DNA from: Cyclobacterium sp. 1_MG-2023
Lineage (GTDB): Bacteria > Bacteroidota > Bacteroidia > Cytophagales > Cyclobacteriaceae
Reading direction: 5' to 3'
DNA length: 64,000 nt
Assembly: GCF_030546805.1 (NCBI RefSeq)
Contig: NZ_JAUOPC010000007.1
Span: forward strand, 1-64,000
Below the pieces are notes generated by a model, which saw only the letters and a list, made by a program, of their open reading frames with translations, made no database searches and was not told where the DNA came from. Position numbers and translations under genes: made by a program. Each line of letters opens with the position of its first letter. Position 1 is the stretch's first letter. Positions 35,217 through 44,789 of this stretch are shown here, piece after piece.

Positions 35217-36563
35217 ATGCAGAAGACAGTTATTTTAGGATCCGGTGAAAGTGGCTTTGGCGCTGCTTTATTGGCCCATAAGCATGGGCACAGGGTTTTT
35301 GTGTCTGATGCAGGGAAGATTGCGGCTGACAAAAAGAAGGCCTTTAATGCAAAAAACATCGCTTTTGAAGAAGGGCAGCATAGTATCAACCTTCTATTGG
35401 ATGCGCAAACGGTCATCAAATCTCCCGGCATACCATTTAGTGCTCCCCTGGTTGTGAAGCTAATGGAGGCAGGTATTCCTGTGATAGATGAATTGGAGTT
35501 TGCCTATCGCTTTTCAAAAGGAAAAGTTATTGCCATTACAGGCACCAATGGAAAAACCACCACATCCTTACTCATTTATCACTTGATGAAAGGTGCTGGA
35601 ATGGATGTAGGCTTGGGAGGAAACGTAGGACAAAGCTGGGCCTTGCAATTAGTGGATAGAGATCACAGCTGGTGGGTCCTTGAAGTAAGCAGTTTTCAAA
35701 TCGAAGGGTTTATCGAATTAAAACCTTCCATTGCTGTGCTATTGAATATTAGTCCGGACCACCTGGACAGGTACCATTATTCTCTAGAAGAATATGCTGC
35801 TGCAAAAATGAAGCTTACCGACAAGATGGATGCACAAGATCATTTCGTGTTCTTTGAGCCTGACAGCAATATTTCGGAAGCCATGAATAACCAAAAAGGG
35901 AATCCTACACCGGTTCCAATTGGCCTTGAAAACCATAACGGAGCTAAGGGATACATTGAAGGTGGTCAATTGAATTTGACCATAAATGGACTTAATTGGT
36001 CCTGGCCTACCAATGAAATGGTGCTTAAAGGAGAGCATAATTTTATCAATTCTCTCGCGGCTACCATGAGTGTATTATTGGCAGGTGTTGAAATGGAAAA
36101 AATCGGTCCCTCACTCAAAGATTTTGTCAATGCAGCCCATAGAATGGAACAGGTTGCCACCATAAAGGGAATAAAGTTTATCAATGATAGCAAAGGCACC
36201 AATGTTGATGCTACGGCATTTGCCCTTGGAGCATTTCAGGAGCCAATCATCTGGATTGCAGGCGGTGTTGACAAAGGAAATGATTACCGGTTGCTGGATG
36301 ACAAAGTTATCGATCATGTCAAGCTGCTAATCTGTTTGGGCAAAGACAACGAAAAGCTAAAGATTGCCTTTTCGGGAAAAATACCATGCATTTTAACTAC
36401 TGAAGACATCAGAGAGGCGGTGCAGTGGTCATTGGAAAATGGAAGTGAAGGTGATGTGGCCCTTTTATCTCCGGCATGTGCAAGCTTTGACTTGTTCAAC
36501 AATTATGAGGACAGAGGGGATCAATTCAAGGAGGCTGTAATTACATTAAAGAATAAATATTAA
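35217..36563 (+). CDS. murD: UDP-MurNAc-L-alanine:D-glutamate ligase
   Basis: Adds D-glutamate to UDP-MurNAc-L-Ala. The 448-residue length is normal. An N-terminal Rossmann segment (VILGSGESGFGAALLA) binds the UDP sugar, the central domain has the ATP loop GTNGKTTT from Gly109, and the C-terminal domain carries NDSKGTNVDAT and LLSPACASFDLF. Its ATG follows the mraY stop codon with no gap, and its stop overlaps the ftsW start by one base (TAATG). Confidence 0.97.
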   Translation: MQKTVILGSGESGFGAALLAHKHGHRVFVSDAGKIAADKKKAFNAKNIAFEEGQHSINLLLDAQTVIKSPGIPFSAPLVVKLMEAGIPVIDELEFAYRFSKGKVIAITGTNGKTTTSLLIYHLMKGAGMDVGLGGNVGQSWALQLVDRDHSWWVLEVSSFQIEGFIELKPSIAVLLNISPDHLDRYHYSLEEYAAAKMKLTDKMDAQDHFVFFEPDSNISEAMNNQKGNPTPVPIGLENHNGAKGYIEGGQLNLTINGLNWSWPTNEMVLKGEHNFINSLAATMSVLLAGVEMEKIGPSLKDFVNAAHRMEQVATIKGIKFINDSKGTNVDATAFALGAFQEPIIWIAGGVDKGNDYRLLDDKVIDHVKLLICLGKDNEKLKIAFSGKIPCILTTEDIREAVQWSLENGSEGDVALLSPACASFDLFNNYEDRGDQFKEAVITLKNKY

Positions 36564-37732
36564 TGACTAAAGTAAAAATCTGGCTAGAAGACAATTTAAA
36601 AGGCGACCCGGTAATCTGGGGAATCGTCCTGCTATTGTCTTTGATCAGCATCTTGGCTGTGTATTCAGCTACAGGTTCACTTGCTTACAGAAAAATGGGA
36701 GGCAATACAGAAGTCTACCTTTTCAAGCACAGCGCCTTGATCTTCGCCAGTATTGTGGTCATGTGGGCAGTGCATAACATCCCCTATAAATATTTCTCAA
36801 AGTTGAGCCTTTTTGCGCTTTGGGTAAGTGTTCCCTTACTCATGATCACTTACCTCTTTGGATCTACTATTAATGAGGCCAACAGATGGCTTACTGTTCC
36901 TATTATCAATCAAGCCTTTCAGCCATCCGACTTGGCAAAACTGGCGCTTATTTCTGCAGTAGCAGGCATGCTGGCAAAAAGGCAACGAAAGATTACAGAT
37001 ATTAAAGGAACATTTATCCCAATTATCATTTGGATAGGTATCATTTGTTTGCTCATCGCCATAGCCAATATGTCTACAGCAGTCATGTTACTTTCCACAT
37101 GTCTATTGCTTATGTTCATTGGCCGTGTTCCCTTAAAATACCTATTGGTTGTATGCATGGTGGGTGCCTTGGTGCTTACCACGGCCATTTTAATGGGGCA
37201 AAGAGGAGGGGTTTTCTTTTCAAGGATTGAAAGATTCATGAATGACGATCCTGCAGAGATCCCATTTCAAGCAAAGCATTCCTATATAGCCATTGCTACA
37301 GGAGGTATTTCGGGCAAAGGCCCGGGAAATAGTGAACAAAGGAACATTCTTCCCCACCCCTATTCTGATTTTATTTATGCCATCATCGTGGAAGAATACG
37401 GCATGATTGGAGGCGGTTTTGTGCTTTTTCTTTACTTGGCATTGCTCTATCGAGGGATGCGTGTAGTTGCCATTTCCACTAGACCATTTGGAGGTTTGTT
37501 ATCAGCAGGCTTGAGCTTCTCACTGGTTATTCAAGCCATGATCAATATGGGTGTAGCAGTGGGATTGGTACCCATTACAGGTTTGCCATTACCTATGGTG
37601 AGTATGGGAGGAACCTCCTTAATATTCACAGGCATTTCACTTGGCATTATATTAAGTATTAGCAGGGGTGATCATGAAGATGCCTTTATAAATGAACAAA
37701 AATCGGTTTCCAGAAAAGTAAAAGTAGCTTGA
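36563..37732 (+). CDS. ftsW: Cell-division SEDS glycosyltransferase
   Basis: Polymerises septal glycan strands from lipid II together with FtsI. The 389-residue protein has about ten membrane helices. SEDS signatures are visible: FQPSDLAKLALI (the region of the catalytic Asp), HSYIAIATGGISGKGPGNS, and the C-terminal GLPLPMVSMGGTSLIFTG. Position between murD and murG is standard. Four bases separate it from murG. Confidence 0.95.
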   Translation: MTKVKIWLEDNLKGDPVIWGIVLLLSLISILAVYSATGSLAYRKMGGNTEVYLFKHSALIFASIVVMWAVHNIPYKYFSKLSLFALWVSVPLLMITYLFGSTINEANRWLTVPIINQAFQPSDLAKLALISAVAGMLAKRQRKITDIKGTFIPIIIWIGIICLLIAIANMSTAVMLLSTCLLLMFIGRVPLKYLLVVCMVGALVLTTAILMGQRGGVFFSRIERFMNDDPAEIPFQAKHSYIAIATGGISGKGPGNSEQRNILPHPYSDFIYAIIVEEYGMIGGGFVLFLYLALLYRGMRVVAISTRPFGGLLSAGLSFSLVIQAMINMGVAVGLVPITGLPLPMVSMGGTSLIFTGISLGIILSISRGDHEDAFINEQKSVSRKVKVA

Positions 37733-37736
37733 AACA

Positions 37737-38849
37737 TTGAATAAAGCTGAAGAAACATATCGAATCATTATTAGCGGAGGAGGCACCGGTGGCCATATCT
37801 ATCCTGCCATTGCTATAGCCAAGGCATGGAATGAAAAACACCCTGAAAGTGAGGTCTTATTTGTAGGTGCTGAAGGTAAGATGGAAATGCAAAAAGTTCC
37901 TGAGGCAGGCTATAGAATAGAAGGCTTAAGGATAGCGGGGATCCAGCGGAGGTTGACTTTAGAGAACTTAAACTTTCCATTTAAATTATTAGGCAGTTTA
38001 CAAAAAGCCAAAAAACTTATAAAAAACTTTAAACCGCATTTGGTGGTAGGTGTTGGAGGATATGCAAGTGGTCCTGTACTCTTCATGGCCCAGCGTAAGG
38101 GACTACCCACGTTGATCCAAGAGCAAAACAGTTATGCGGGATTGACGAATAAATTACTAGCTAAAAATGCCGATGCCATTTGTGTAGCGTATCCTGAAAT
38201 GGAGCGTTACTTCCCTGCTTCAAAAATCAAGTACACAGGAAATCCGGTAAGAAAAGACATCTTGGCGGTAGCAGATAAAAGGGAAAAAGCTTTAGCCCAT
38301 TTTGGACTTAATCCGGATCAACCCGTCATCCTCTCTATTGGAGGAAGTTTGGGTGCCAGAACGCTTAATCAAGCCTTGCTTCATTCAATGGATGATTTTG
38401 AATCCAAAGGCTACCAAGTGCTTTGGCAAACAGGGAAATACTATTATGAAAAAGTAATGGGGCAAGTAAAGGATGCCGGAGTTAAAGGTATTTATCCTTT
38501 GGAATTTATCAAGGACATGGATTTGGCATATGCCGCAGCAGACTTGGTGATTTCACGATCGGGTGCTCTATCCGTTTCTGAACTAAGTTTGGTGGGAAAA
38601 CCTGTGGTTTTTATTCCATCTCCGAATGTAGCAGAAGACCATCAAACAAAAAATGCTATGGCCTATGTTTCTCAAAATGCCGCTATGCTCTTGGAGGATG
38701 ATAAAGCCATCAATCAATTGGGCTCCATGGTACATTCATTGCTAGGAGACCAAGAAAAACGAGACCAATTGTCTCAAGCCATAAAAACCCTAGCAAAGCC
38801 TGAGGCTGCCAAGGACATTGTTAAAGTAATGGAAGAATTGATCCAATGA
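37737..38849 (+). CDS. murG: Lipid II synthase, UDP-GlcNAc transferase MurG
   Basis: Adds GlcNAc to lipid I at the inner face of the membrane. The 370-residue GT28 protein has the glycine loop GGGTGGHIYPA (14-24), a second loop SIGGSLGARTLN at the domain junction, and ISRSGALSVSEL plus PSPNVAEDHQTKNA for UDP-GlcNAc binding. It starts with TTG at 37737. It overlaps murC by ATGA. Confidence 0.97.
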   Translation: MNKAEETYRIIISGGGTGGHIYPAIAIAKAWNEKHPESEVLFVGAEGKMEMQKVPEAGYRIEGLRIAGIQRRLTLENLNFPFKLLGSLQKAKKLIKNFKPHLVVGVGGYASGPVLFMAQRKGLPTLIQEQNSYAGLTNKLLAKNADAICVAYPEMERYFPASKIKYTGNPVRKDILAVADKREKALAHFGLNPDQPVILSIGGSLGARTLNQALLHSMDDFESKGYQVLWQTGKYYYEKVMGQVKDAGVKGIYPLEFIKDMDLAYAAADLVISRSGALSVSELSLVGKPVVFIPSPNVAEDHQTKNAMAYVSQNAAMLLEDDKAINQLGSMVHSLLGDQEKRDQLSQAIKTLAKPEAAKDIVKVMEELIQ

Positions 38850-40246
38850 ATTTAAAAAACTTACATAGCGTCTTTTTTCTAGGTATAGGAGGCATAGGAA
38901 TGAGTGCCATTGCCAGGTGGTTCAATCATATTGGAGTACCCGTTTACGGCTATGACAAAACTCCTTCACCACTTACTGAAACCCTATCCCAAGAAGGGAT
39001 GCAGATCGTATATGCAGATGAAGTTGAAAGCCTCCCTGAAGCATTTACGACTTCGGGAGTCGACAAATTAGTCGTGTGGACTCCGGCAGTTCCTCAAAAC
39101 AGTGCCTTATACAAGTTCTTTGACAGCAATGGATTTGTCATTAAAAAGCGGGCGGCAGTACTAGGACTGATTACCAGAAACATGGAATCGGTGGCCATAG
39201 CAGGAACCCATGGAAAAACCACAACTTCTTCCATGGTGGCACACTTGCTAAAGCATTCAGGTCACAATACTGCTGCTTTTTTAGGAGGTCTGACACAAAA
39301 CTATAGCAACAACCTAATCCTTCATGATGAGGGTAGTACTGAATCTCCGGTGGTAGTGGTGGAAGCAGATGAATTTGATCGTTCTTTTCTTCACCTCCAT
39401 CCAGACTTGAGTATTGTTACCAGCATTGACCCAGATCATTTAGATATTTATGGTGATGCCGAACAACTGAAAGAAGGATTTGCTTCTTTTATCAGGCTTA
39501 CCCATACTGATGGAAAATTAATCATTCATCAAGATGCTTATCAAAAAATAAGTCATGCAGATTTGGGGGCTGCACAAGTCTATCAGTACAGTTTGAACTC
39601 AGGAAATATTCATGCTGACAATATTAAAGTGGGCACAGGGACATTTTCTTTTGACTATGTGTCCGAAGGAATTAGGATTGATGGCTTGGAATTGAGTGTT
39701 CCGGGATTTCACAATATAGAAAATGCTTTGGCCGCCATAGCTGTAGCCGTTCATTACGGACTTTCAAAAGAAACAATAATTGATGGCATTGCGACCTATA
39801 AAGGAGTAAAGCGAAGATTTGAGAAGATTTGCACGAATGAGCGTATTATTTATATAGACGATTATGCGCATCATCCGGAGGAGATTAAAGCATTTTTGCT
39901 ATCCATCAAGGCCATGTATCCTGATAAAAAAGTGACGGCGATATTTCAGCCACATTTATTTACCAGAACACGAGATTTCGCAGAAGGCTTTTCTGAAAGC
40001 CTATCGATAGCGGACACTGTAGTACTATTGGACATCTACCCTGCCAGGGAGCTGCCTATTGAAGGCATAACTTCATCGATGTTACTCCCAGCGATAACAA
40101 GTCCAAATAAGTCAGTGGTGGATAAGGATAAATTACTGGATCATTTGGAACAGCACAAGCCTGAAGTTTTGGTAACAATAGGCGCCGGTGATATTGATCG
40201 TTTGGTAAAACCAATTGAAAAATGGATAAAAAATGATAAAGCGTAA
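38846..40246 (+). CDS. murC: UDP-MurNAc:L-alanine ligase
   Basis: First Mur ligase, adding L-alanine to UDP-MurNAc. The 466-residue protein has the N-terminal FFLGIGGIGMSAIARW loop, the ATP loop GTHGKTTT at 120-127 (His in place of Asn is the MurC mark), DEFDRSFLHLHPD and DDYAHHPEEIKAF. Overlaps murG by 4 nt and ftsQ by 14 nt, the longest overlap in this operon. Confidence 0.97.
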   Translation: MNLKNLHSVFFLGIGGIGMSAIARWFNHIGVPVYGYDKTPSPLTETLSQEGMQIVYADEVESLPEAFTTSGVDKLVVWTPAVPQNSALYKFFDSNGFVIKKRAAVLGLITRNMESVAIAGTHGKTTTSSMVAHLLKHSGHNTAAFLGGLTQNYSNNLILHDEGSTESPVVVVEADEFDRSFLHLHPDLSIVTSIDPDHLDIYGDAEQLKEGFASFIRLTHTDGKLIIHQDAYQKISHADLGAAQVYQYSLNSGNIHADNIKVGTGTFSFDYVSEGIRIDGLELSVPGFHNIENALAAIAVAVHYGLSKETIIDGIATYKGVKRRFEKICTNERIIYIDDYAHHPEEIKAFLLSIKAMYPDKKVTAIFQPHLFTRTRDFAEGFSESLSIADTVVLLDIYPARELPIEGITSSMLLPAITSPNKSVVDKDKLLDHLEQHKPEVLVTIGAGDIDRLVKPIEKWIKNDKA

Positions 40247-41000
40247 GGGATGGAAATTTAAAAAGTCCTTCCTAATGATATTGTTGGGAATGACATTGCT
40301 AGGGTTTATTGCTTTTACAGAGCATAAGATAGAGAAGCGTGCGCTTTCCAATCTGGACGTTTATGTTGAAGCTGTAAGCGATGTCTATTTTGTGGATGAA
40401 AAAGAAGTAGCTGAATTATTGACCAATGCCTTTCCGGGAATACTTGGCCACTCACCAAAAACGAAGGTTTCCACTCACGAGGTAGAAAAAAAAGTAGAGG
40501 CCCATCCCTTTGTAAAAAAGGCTGAGGTGTATGAAGATTTGAAAGGAACACTAATAGTAAAAGTAAGTCAGCACGTACCAATGGCTAGAATAGTCCGGCC
40601 AATGGCAGCCGATGGCTACATTAGTTCCTCAGGGAAAATACTCCCCACCTCTTCTAATTATACCACAAGGGTTTTAATCCTAACCGGTAAAAAAGCTGAG
40701 GAATTACTAAAGGAAGGTGACCTTTCAGTACAACAAAAACCATTGTTGGAATTGATAAGGTTTATAAGTTCAGACCCTTTCTGGTCAGCCCAAATAAGTG
40801 CCTTGGACTTACTTGCAAATGGTGATATCAATATGCACCAACAAGTAGGAAAACAGGTGATTGAATTTGGAAAGCCTGAAGAAATTGAATTAAAGTTTAG
40901 AAAAATCAAAACCTATTATAAGCAAATTCTTCCTGAAAAAGGTTGGAATACTTATTCAAGGGTAAATGTAAAATACAAGGATCAAATTATTTGTGAATAA
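40233..41000 (+). CDS. ftsQ: Cell-division protein FtsQ-like
   Basis: A bitopic divisome scaffold. The 255-residue protein has a basic N-terminus, one membrane segment (about 10-28), a POTRA-type region (about 45-115, with KKVEAHPFVKKAEVYEDLKG typical of POTRA) and an FtsQ beta domain. Sequence similarity across phyla is weak, so topology and the place between murC and ftsA carry the call. ftsA follows after 11 nt. Confidence 0.88.
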   Translation: MIKRKGWKFKKSFLMILLGMTLLGFIAFTEHKIEKRALSNLDVYVEAVSDVYFVDEKEVAELLTNAFPGILGHSPKTKVSTHEVEKKVEAHPFVKKAEVYEDLKGTLIVKVSQHVPMARIVRPMAADGYISSSGKILPTSSNYTTRVLILTGKKAEELLKEGDLSVQQKPLLELIRFISSDPFWSAQISALDLLANGDINMHQQVGKQVIEFGKPEEIELKFRKIKTYYKQILPEKGWNTYSRVNVKYKDQIICE

Positions 41001-41011
41001 TTGTTAGCGCT

Positions 41012-42328
41012 ATGGAAAACGAAAAACTCATTGTAGGACTGGATATCGGCACCACAAAAATATGTGCCATTATAGGTCGGAAGAACGAATATGGTAAGCT
41101 AGAGGTGTTGGGTATGGGGAAAGCAGTTTCTGATGGCGTAATCAGGGGCATCGTTACCAACATAGACAAAACTGTCAATGCCATTACCAAAGCAGTAAAT
41201 GAAGCCTCCGAAATGTCTAATGTAGACATAGGGGAAGTAATTGTGGGGATTGCTGGGCAACACATACGTAGCTCAATTCACCATGGTGTGATCATTAGAA
41301 GCCCTAATGATGAAGAAATAACTGTTGAAGATGTTCGAAGGTTATCCAACGATATGGAAAACATAGTGGTACCTCCGGGAAACAGGATTATTCATGTAAT
41401 GCCTCAAGACTATACCATAGATTATGAGGAAGGCATCAGGGATCCTGTGGGTATGTCCGGAGCACGAATGGAAGCTCATTTCCATATTATCACTGCACAA
41501 TCTGCTGCCATTAACAATATTGATCGATGTGTAAAACGTGGCAACCTACAATCCAAAGCTTTGATCCTTGAACCTTTGGCAAGTTCCTTATCTGTGCTTA
41601 GCGACTTGGATAAGGAAGCAGGAGTTTGTCTGGTAGACATTGGGGGTGGCACCACTGACGTTGCCATTTTTTATGACAATATTATTCGACATACGGCAGT
41701 AATACCATTTGGAGGAAATATAATAACCGCAGACATCAAAGAAGGTTGCATGGTGATGCAGCACCAAGCAGAATTGCTAAAAACAAAATTTGGAAAAGCC
41801 ATAGCGGAAGAAGCCAATCCAAATGAAATAGTTTCTATACCGGGTCTGCGAAATAGGCCACCTAAAGAAATCTCAGTTAAAAACCTTGCTTCAATAATAC
41901 AGGCAAGAATGGAAGAGATTGTTGAAATGGTTCAATCCGAGATTGCAACCAGTGGGGTGTACAAGAAACTAGCCGGTGGAATCGTCTTGACCGGCGGGGG
42001 CTCATTATTGCATGGAGTAGGTCCCCTATTCGAATATATTACCGGATTAGATACCAGAATTGGGTATCCAAATGAACATTTAGGTAAATCTAAAGTAGAG
42101 GATGTGAAAAGTCCGATGTATGCCACCACAGTTGGCTTGGTATTGGCAGGCTTTAGAGGGCTAGATGATCGGGAAGACAATTATCGACAAAAAGAGAGTT
42201 TAAAAACTACTACAGAAAAGAAAGGATTCCGTGTAGACCAAAGTGGAAGTGATATTTTCGGTTCAATAACCAAAAAGCTAAAGAGATTCATTACCGATGA
42301 TATCGGAGACGACTCCGAAAATTATTAA
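41012..42328 (+). CDS. ftsA: Cell-division protein FtsA (actin-like)
   Basis: Anchors FtsZ to the membrane. The 438-residue protein has the actin-fold phosphate loops GLDIGTTKICAIIG (near 9-22) and CLVDIGGGTTDVAIF, the 1C subdomain (about 85-165), and GGIVLTGGGSLLHGV. The C-terminal part SITKKLKRFITDD could form the amphipathic membrane helix, though it is followed by an unusual acidic tail of about ten residues. Immediately before ftsZ (38 nt). Confidence 0.95.
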   Translation: MENEKLIVGLDIGTTKICAIIGRKNEYGKLEVLGMGKAVSDGVIRGIVTNIDKTVNAITKAVNEASEMSNVDIGEVIVGIAGQHIRSSIHHGVIIRSPNDEEITVEDVRRLSNDMENIVVPPGNRIIHVMPQDYTIDYEEGIRDPVGMSGARMEAHFHIITAQSAAINNIDRCVKRGNLQSKALILEPLASSLSVLSDLDKEAGVCLVDIGGGTTDVAIFYDNIIRHTAVIPFGGNIITADIKEGCMVMQHQAELLKTKFGKAIAEEANPNEIVSIPGLRNRPPKEISVKNLASIIQARMEEIVEMVQSEIATSGVYKKLAGGIVLTGGGSLLHGVGPLFEYITGLDTRIGYPNEHLGKSKVEDVKSPMYATTVGLVLAGFRGLDDREDNYRQKESLKTTTEKKGFRVDQSGSDIFGSITKKLKRFITDDIGDDSENY

Positions 42329-42366
42329 TATCAGAGGTAAAAAATACAGTATTCAATAGAGGAAAA

Positions 42367-43986
42367 ATGTCAAACATCATGAAAGATTATAAATTTGATA
42401 TTCAGAAAAACCACCGATCAATCATTAAGGTCATCGGTGTAGGAGGAGGTGGTTCCAACGCAGTGAATCACATGTTTAATCAGGGGATAAAGGATGTGGA
42501 ATTTGTGGTAGTCAACACTGATTCCCAGGCTTTAAAAAGCAGTCCTGTTCCATTAAAACTCCAGATAGGAGCTCACCTGACCGAAGGGTTAGGTGCAGGC
42601 GCAAACCCTGAAAGGGGTAAAAATGCTGCTTTGGAAAGCAAGGATGATATCAGAAAGCTTCTTGAAGACAATACCAAAATGGTATTTATCACGGCGGGTA
42701 TGGGTGGAGGAACCGGTACTGGAGCGGCACCGGTAATTGCAAAAATTGCCAAGGACATGGACATCCTAACAGTAGGGATTGTCACTGCCCCATTCATCTT
42801 CGAGGGAAGGAAAAAAACATTTTCTGCCCAAGCAGGCATTGAATCTTTAAAAGAGAGTTGTGATACCGTATTGGTAATCCTGAATGACAAATTGCGGGAC
42901 ATTTATGGAAATTTACCGATTCGTCAAGCATTCGGTAAGGCTGATAATATATTGAGTACCGCGGCAAAATCCATCGCTGAAATCATCACTGAAACACAAG
43001 ATGTTAACGTGGATTTCGAAGATGTTAAAACAGTAATGAAAGATGCCGGAGCTGCAGTAATGGGCTCAGCCATGGAAGAAGGAGAAGGCAGGGCAATCAA
43101 AGCTGCTGAAAAGGCAATCTCTTCTCCATTACTCAACAATGTAGACATCAAAGGAGCAGAAAAAATTCTACTTTCTATCATGTCAGGTGAGGAAGAAGAA
43201 TTGTCCATGGACGAGCTTGTGGAAATCACTGAGTATATCCAAGAACGCGCAGGAGACATGGCGGACGTGATCTTTGGCCAAGGCATCGACCAAGACCTTA
43301 AAAAAGGAATTAGGGTTACAGTCATTGCTACGGGTTTTGAAACCAATTCCCTCCCTGATAAAGTCAACAGCAATAAAAAAGATGACAGTGAGACCAAAAA
43401 GGTAATTGATTTGGAATCCGGTAAAACTTCAAAGGAAGAGGAAAGCACAAGTCCCGGACAATCCGTAAGCTTTACTGTACAGCAATCTACAGTACCTGCT
43501 CAAGAAACGCCCCAAATAAAGGAGCCTGCGATAAATAATGAGACGCCTACAGAAAATTCTGCTCAGGAGAATCCCAGTATGGATACTGCAGAATCAGAGA
43601 ATTCAGACGACTTTGAATATGTAAGCCCTCAGCCGAAAGCTGAACCAAAAAAGGTATTGTCCTTATTTGACAAGCCCGAACCCAAACAAGAAGAGGTAAA
43701 GCAACCGGATACGCAAACAATTAATCAATCTGATTATTTTGAGCAAATTAAGGCCAAGGCGCTTAAACGAGCCCATGATAGGTTTGAAAAATTAAGGCAT
43801 ATGCGATCTGTAAATCAGACGCCGGAAGAATTTAAGGAAAAAATTGAAGTGCCAGCCTATCAAAGAAAAAAGATAAAACTTCAAGAGGTGCAACACAGCT
43901 CAGAAAGAAGTATTTCAAAATTCAACCTGAATGATGACAATGAAATCATTAGTAATAACAGGTTTTTGCATGACAATGTTGATTGA
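42367..43986 (+). CDS. ftsZ: Cell-division protein FtsZ
   Basis: Tubulin-like GTPase that builds the division ring. The GTPase domain (about 15-330) has GVGGGGSNAVN and the tubulin signature GGGTGTG at 113-119. A long acidic, Pro/Gln/Ser-rich linker (about 335-460) makes the protein 539 residues, longer than the 380-400 of E. coli or B. subtilis but usual in Bacteroidota. The C-terminus has a basic helical segment (KALKRAHDRFEKLRHMR) and the tail NEIISNNRFLHDN. A start at the fifth codon (42379) is possible. The last codons form one arm of the terminator. Confidence 0.97.
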   Translation: MSNIMKDYKFDIQKNHRSIIKVIGVGGGGSNAVNHMFNQGIKDVEFVVVNTDSQALKSSPVPLKLQIGAHLTEGLGAGANPERGKNAALESKDDIRKLLEDNTKMVFITAGMGGGTGTGAAPVIAKIAKDMDILTVGIVTAPFIFEGRKKTFSAQAGIESLKESCDTVLVILNDKLRDIYGNLPIRQAFGKADNILSTAAKSIAEIITETQDVNVDFEDVKTVMKDAGAAVMGSAMEEGEGRAIKAAEKAISSPLLNNVDIKGAEKILLSIMSGEEEELSMDELVEITEYIQERAGDMADVIFGQGIDQDLKKGIRVTVIATGFETNSLPDKVNSNKKDDSETKKVIDLESGKTSKEEESTSPGQSVSFTVQQSTVPAQETPQIKEPAINNETPTENSAQENPSMDTAESENSDDFEYVSPQPKAEPKKVLSLFDKPEPKQEEVKQPDTQTINQSDYFEQIKAKALKRAHDRFEKLRHMRSVNQTPEEFKEKIEVPAYQRKKIKLQEVQHSSERSISKFNLNDDNEIISNNRFLHDNVD

Positions 43987-44008
43987 CTTTTAAAAGTCAA
44001 TCAACATT
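43975..44008. terminator. 34-bp perfect palindrome, bidirectional terminator of ftsZ and the flavin reductase gene
   Basis: The 17-nt arm AATGTTGATTGACTTTT is followed directly by its exact reverse complement. It contains both convergent stop codons (ftsZ TGA at 43984-43986; reductase TAA at 43992-43990). The transcript from either strand forms a long hairpin followed by U residues (TTT after the plus arm). Confidence 0.85.
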
Positions 44009-44514
44009 TTTGCTTGCTCATTTAATAAGGTCATATACAACCTGTTGGTAACATGTTCGTTTGACATATTTTCCTCTATTTTGGCCAATTTGATTTTATT
44101 GGCCAGTACATGCATACCCAGGTAATTGAAGATATCGGTAAGGTGGCTGAGTGCAATGCCACCGCCTCCGATACCTGAAGAAATCCCGACCAGAGCGCAT
44201 TTTTTTGAATTAAAGCTATTGGGGTAAGTCATGCCATCAATAAAAGACTTTAGAATACCGGGAAATGAACCATTGTATTCCGGTACAATAAAAACAAACT
44301 TATCACCACTTTTAATTTGATTGTGTATGGTATTGAAGGCTTTATTTTTCCCATTGTGTTCATACAAGGCCGTGAAAACAAAATCTTTAGGTAGGTCTGC
44401 AAGGCTGATTACCTCTGCTGTGGCACCATGCTGAGCCAACAGTTGCTGATAAATTTTGGCAATGATACCGGAAATCGCATTCTTACGGTTGGTCCCGACA
44501 ATAATTTTAATCAT
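43990..44514 (-). CDS. NADPH-dependent FMN reductase family protein
   Basis: A 174-residue flavodoxin-fold protein. The FMN phosphate loop region is GTNRKNAISG near residue 8, PEYNGSFPGILKSFIDG (about 80-96) is the family hallmark, and GISSGIGGGGIALSHL follows. It would reduce FMN or small quinone-like compounds using NAD(P)H. It faces ftsZ tail to tail with 3 nt between stop codons, so it is not part of the dcw operon. Confidence 0.88.
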   Translation of the reverse strand: MIKIIVGTNRKNAISGIIAKIYQQLLAQHGATAEVISLADLPKDFVFTALYEHNGKNKAFNTIHNQIKSGDKFVFIVPEYNGSFPGILKSFIDGMTYPNSFNSKKCALVGISSGIGGGGIALSHLTDIFNYLGMHVLANKIKLAKIEENMSNEHVTNRLYMTLLNEQAKMLIDF

Positions 44515-44789
44515 ACAAGCTAATTTAATACAATACTACAATTGAGGTGCTTATAAAGTTTCTGTTTTTCCTGTTTTATTTTCAAAGCTAACCCTAATTA
44601 TCCAAAGCCTTCCCCTCTCCTTTGGGGGCGGATTAAAGAAAAATTGAAGTCAAAAGTTATTTTTTTTTTAATGACAGAAAAGGAACATTCTTATTGAAAT
44701 TACAATATTCAGAAAGAAATATTTAAGGCATATACCTATATTTACAGGTGTTACTTTTCAATTTTCACCTTCTCATCTTTTACAAGTTT

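Noticed and set aside
42924-43448. 174-codon minus-strand ORF inside ftsZ
   Set aside because: Antisense shadow of the highly conserved FtsZ GTPase domain; Ser/Leu-rich as expected for such shadows.
44748-44789. GTG start for the purine nucleoside phosphorylase
   Set aside because: It would add a Phe/Leu-rich stretch resembling a false signal peptide to a cytoplasmic enzyme.
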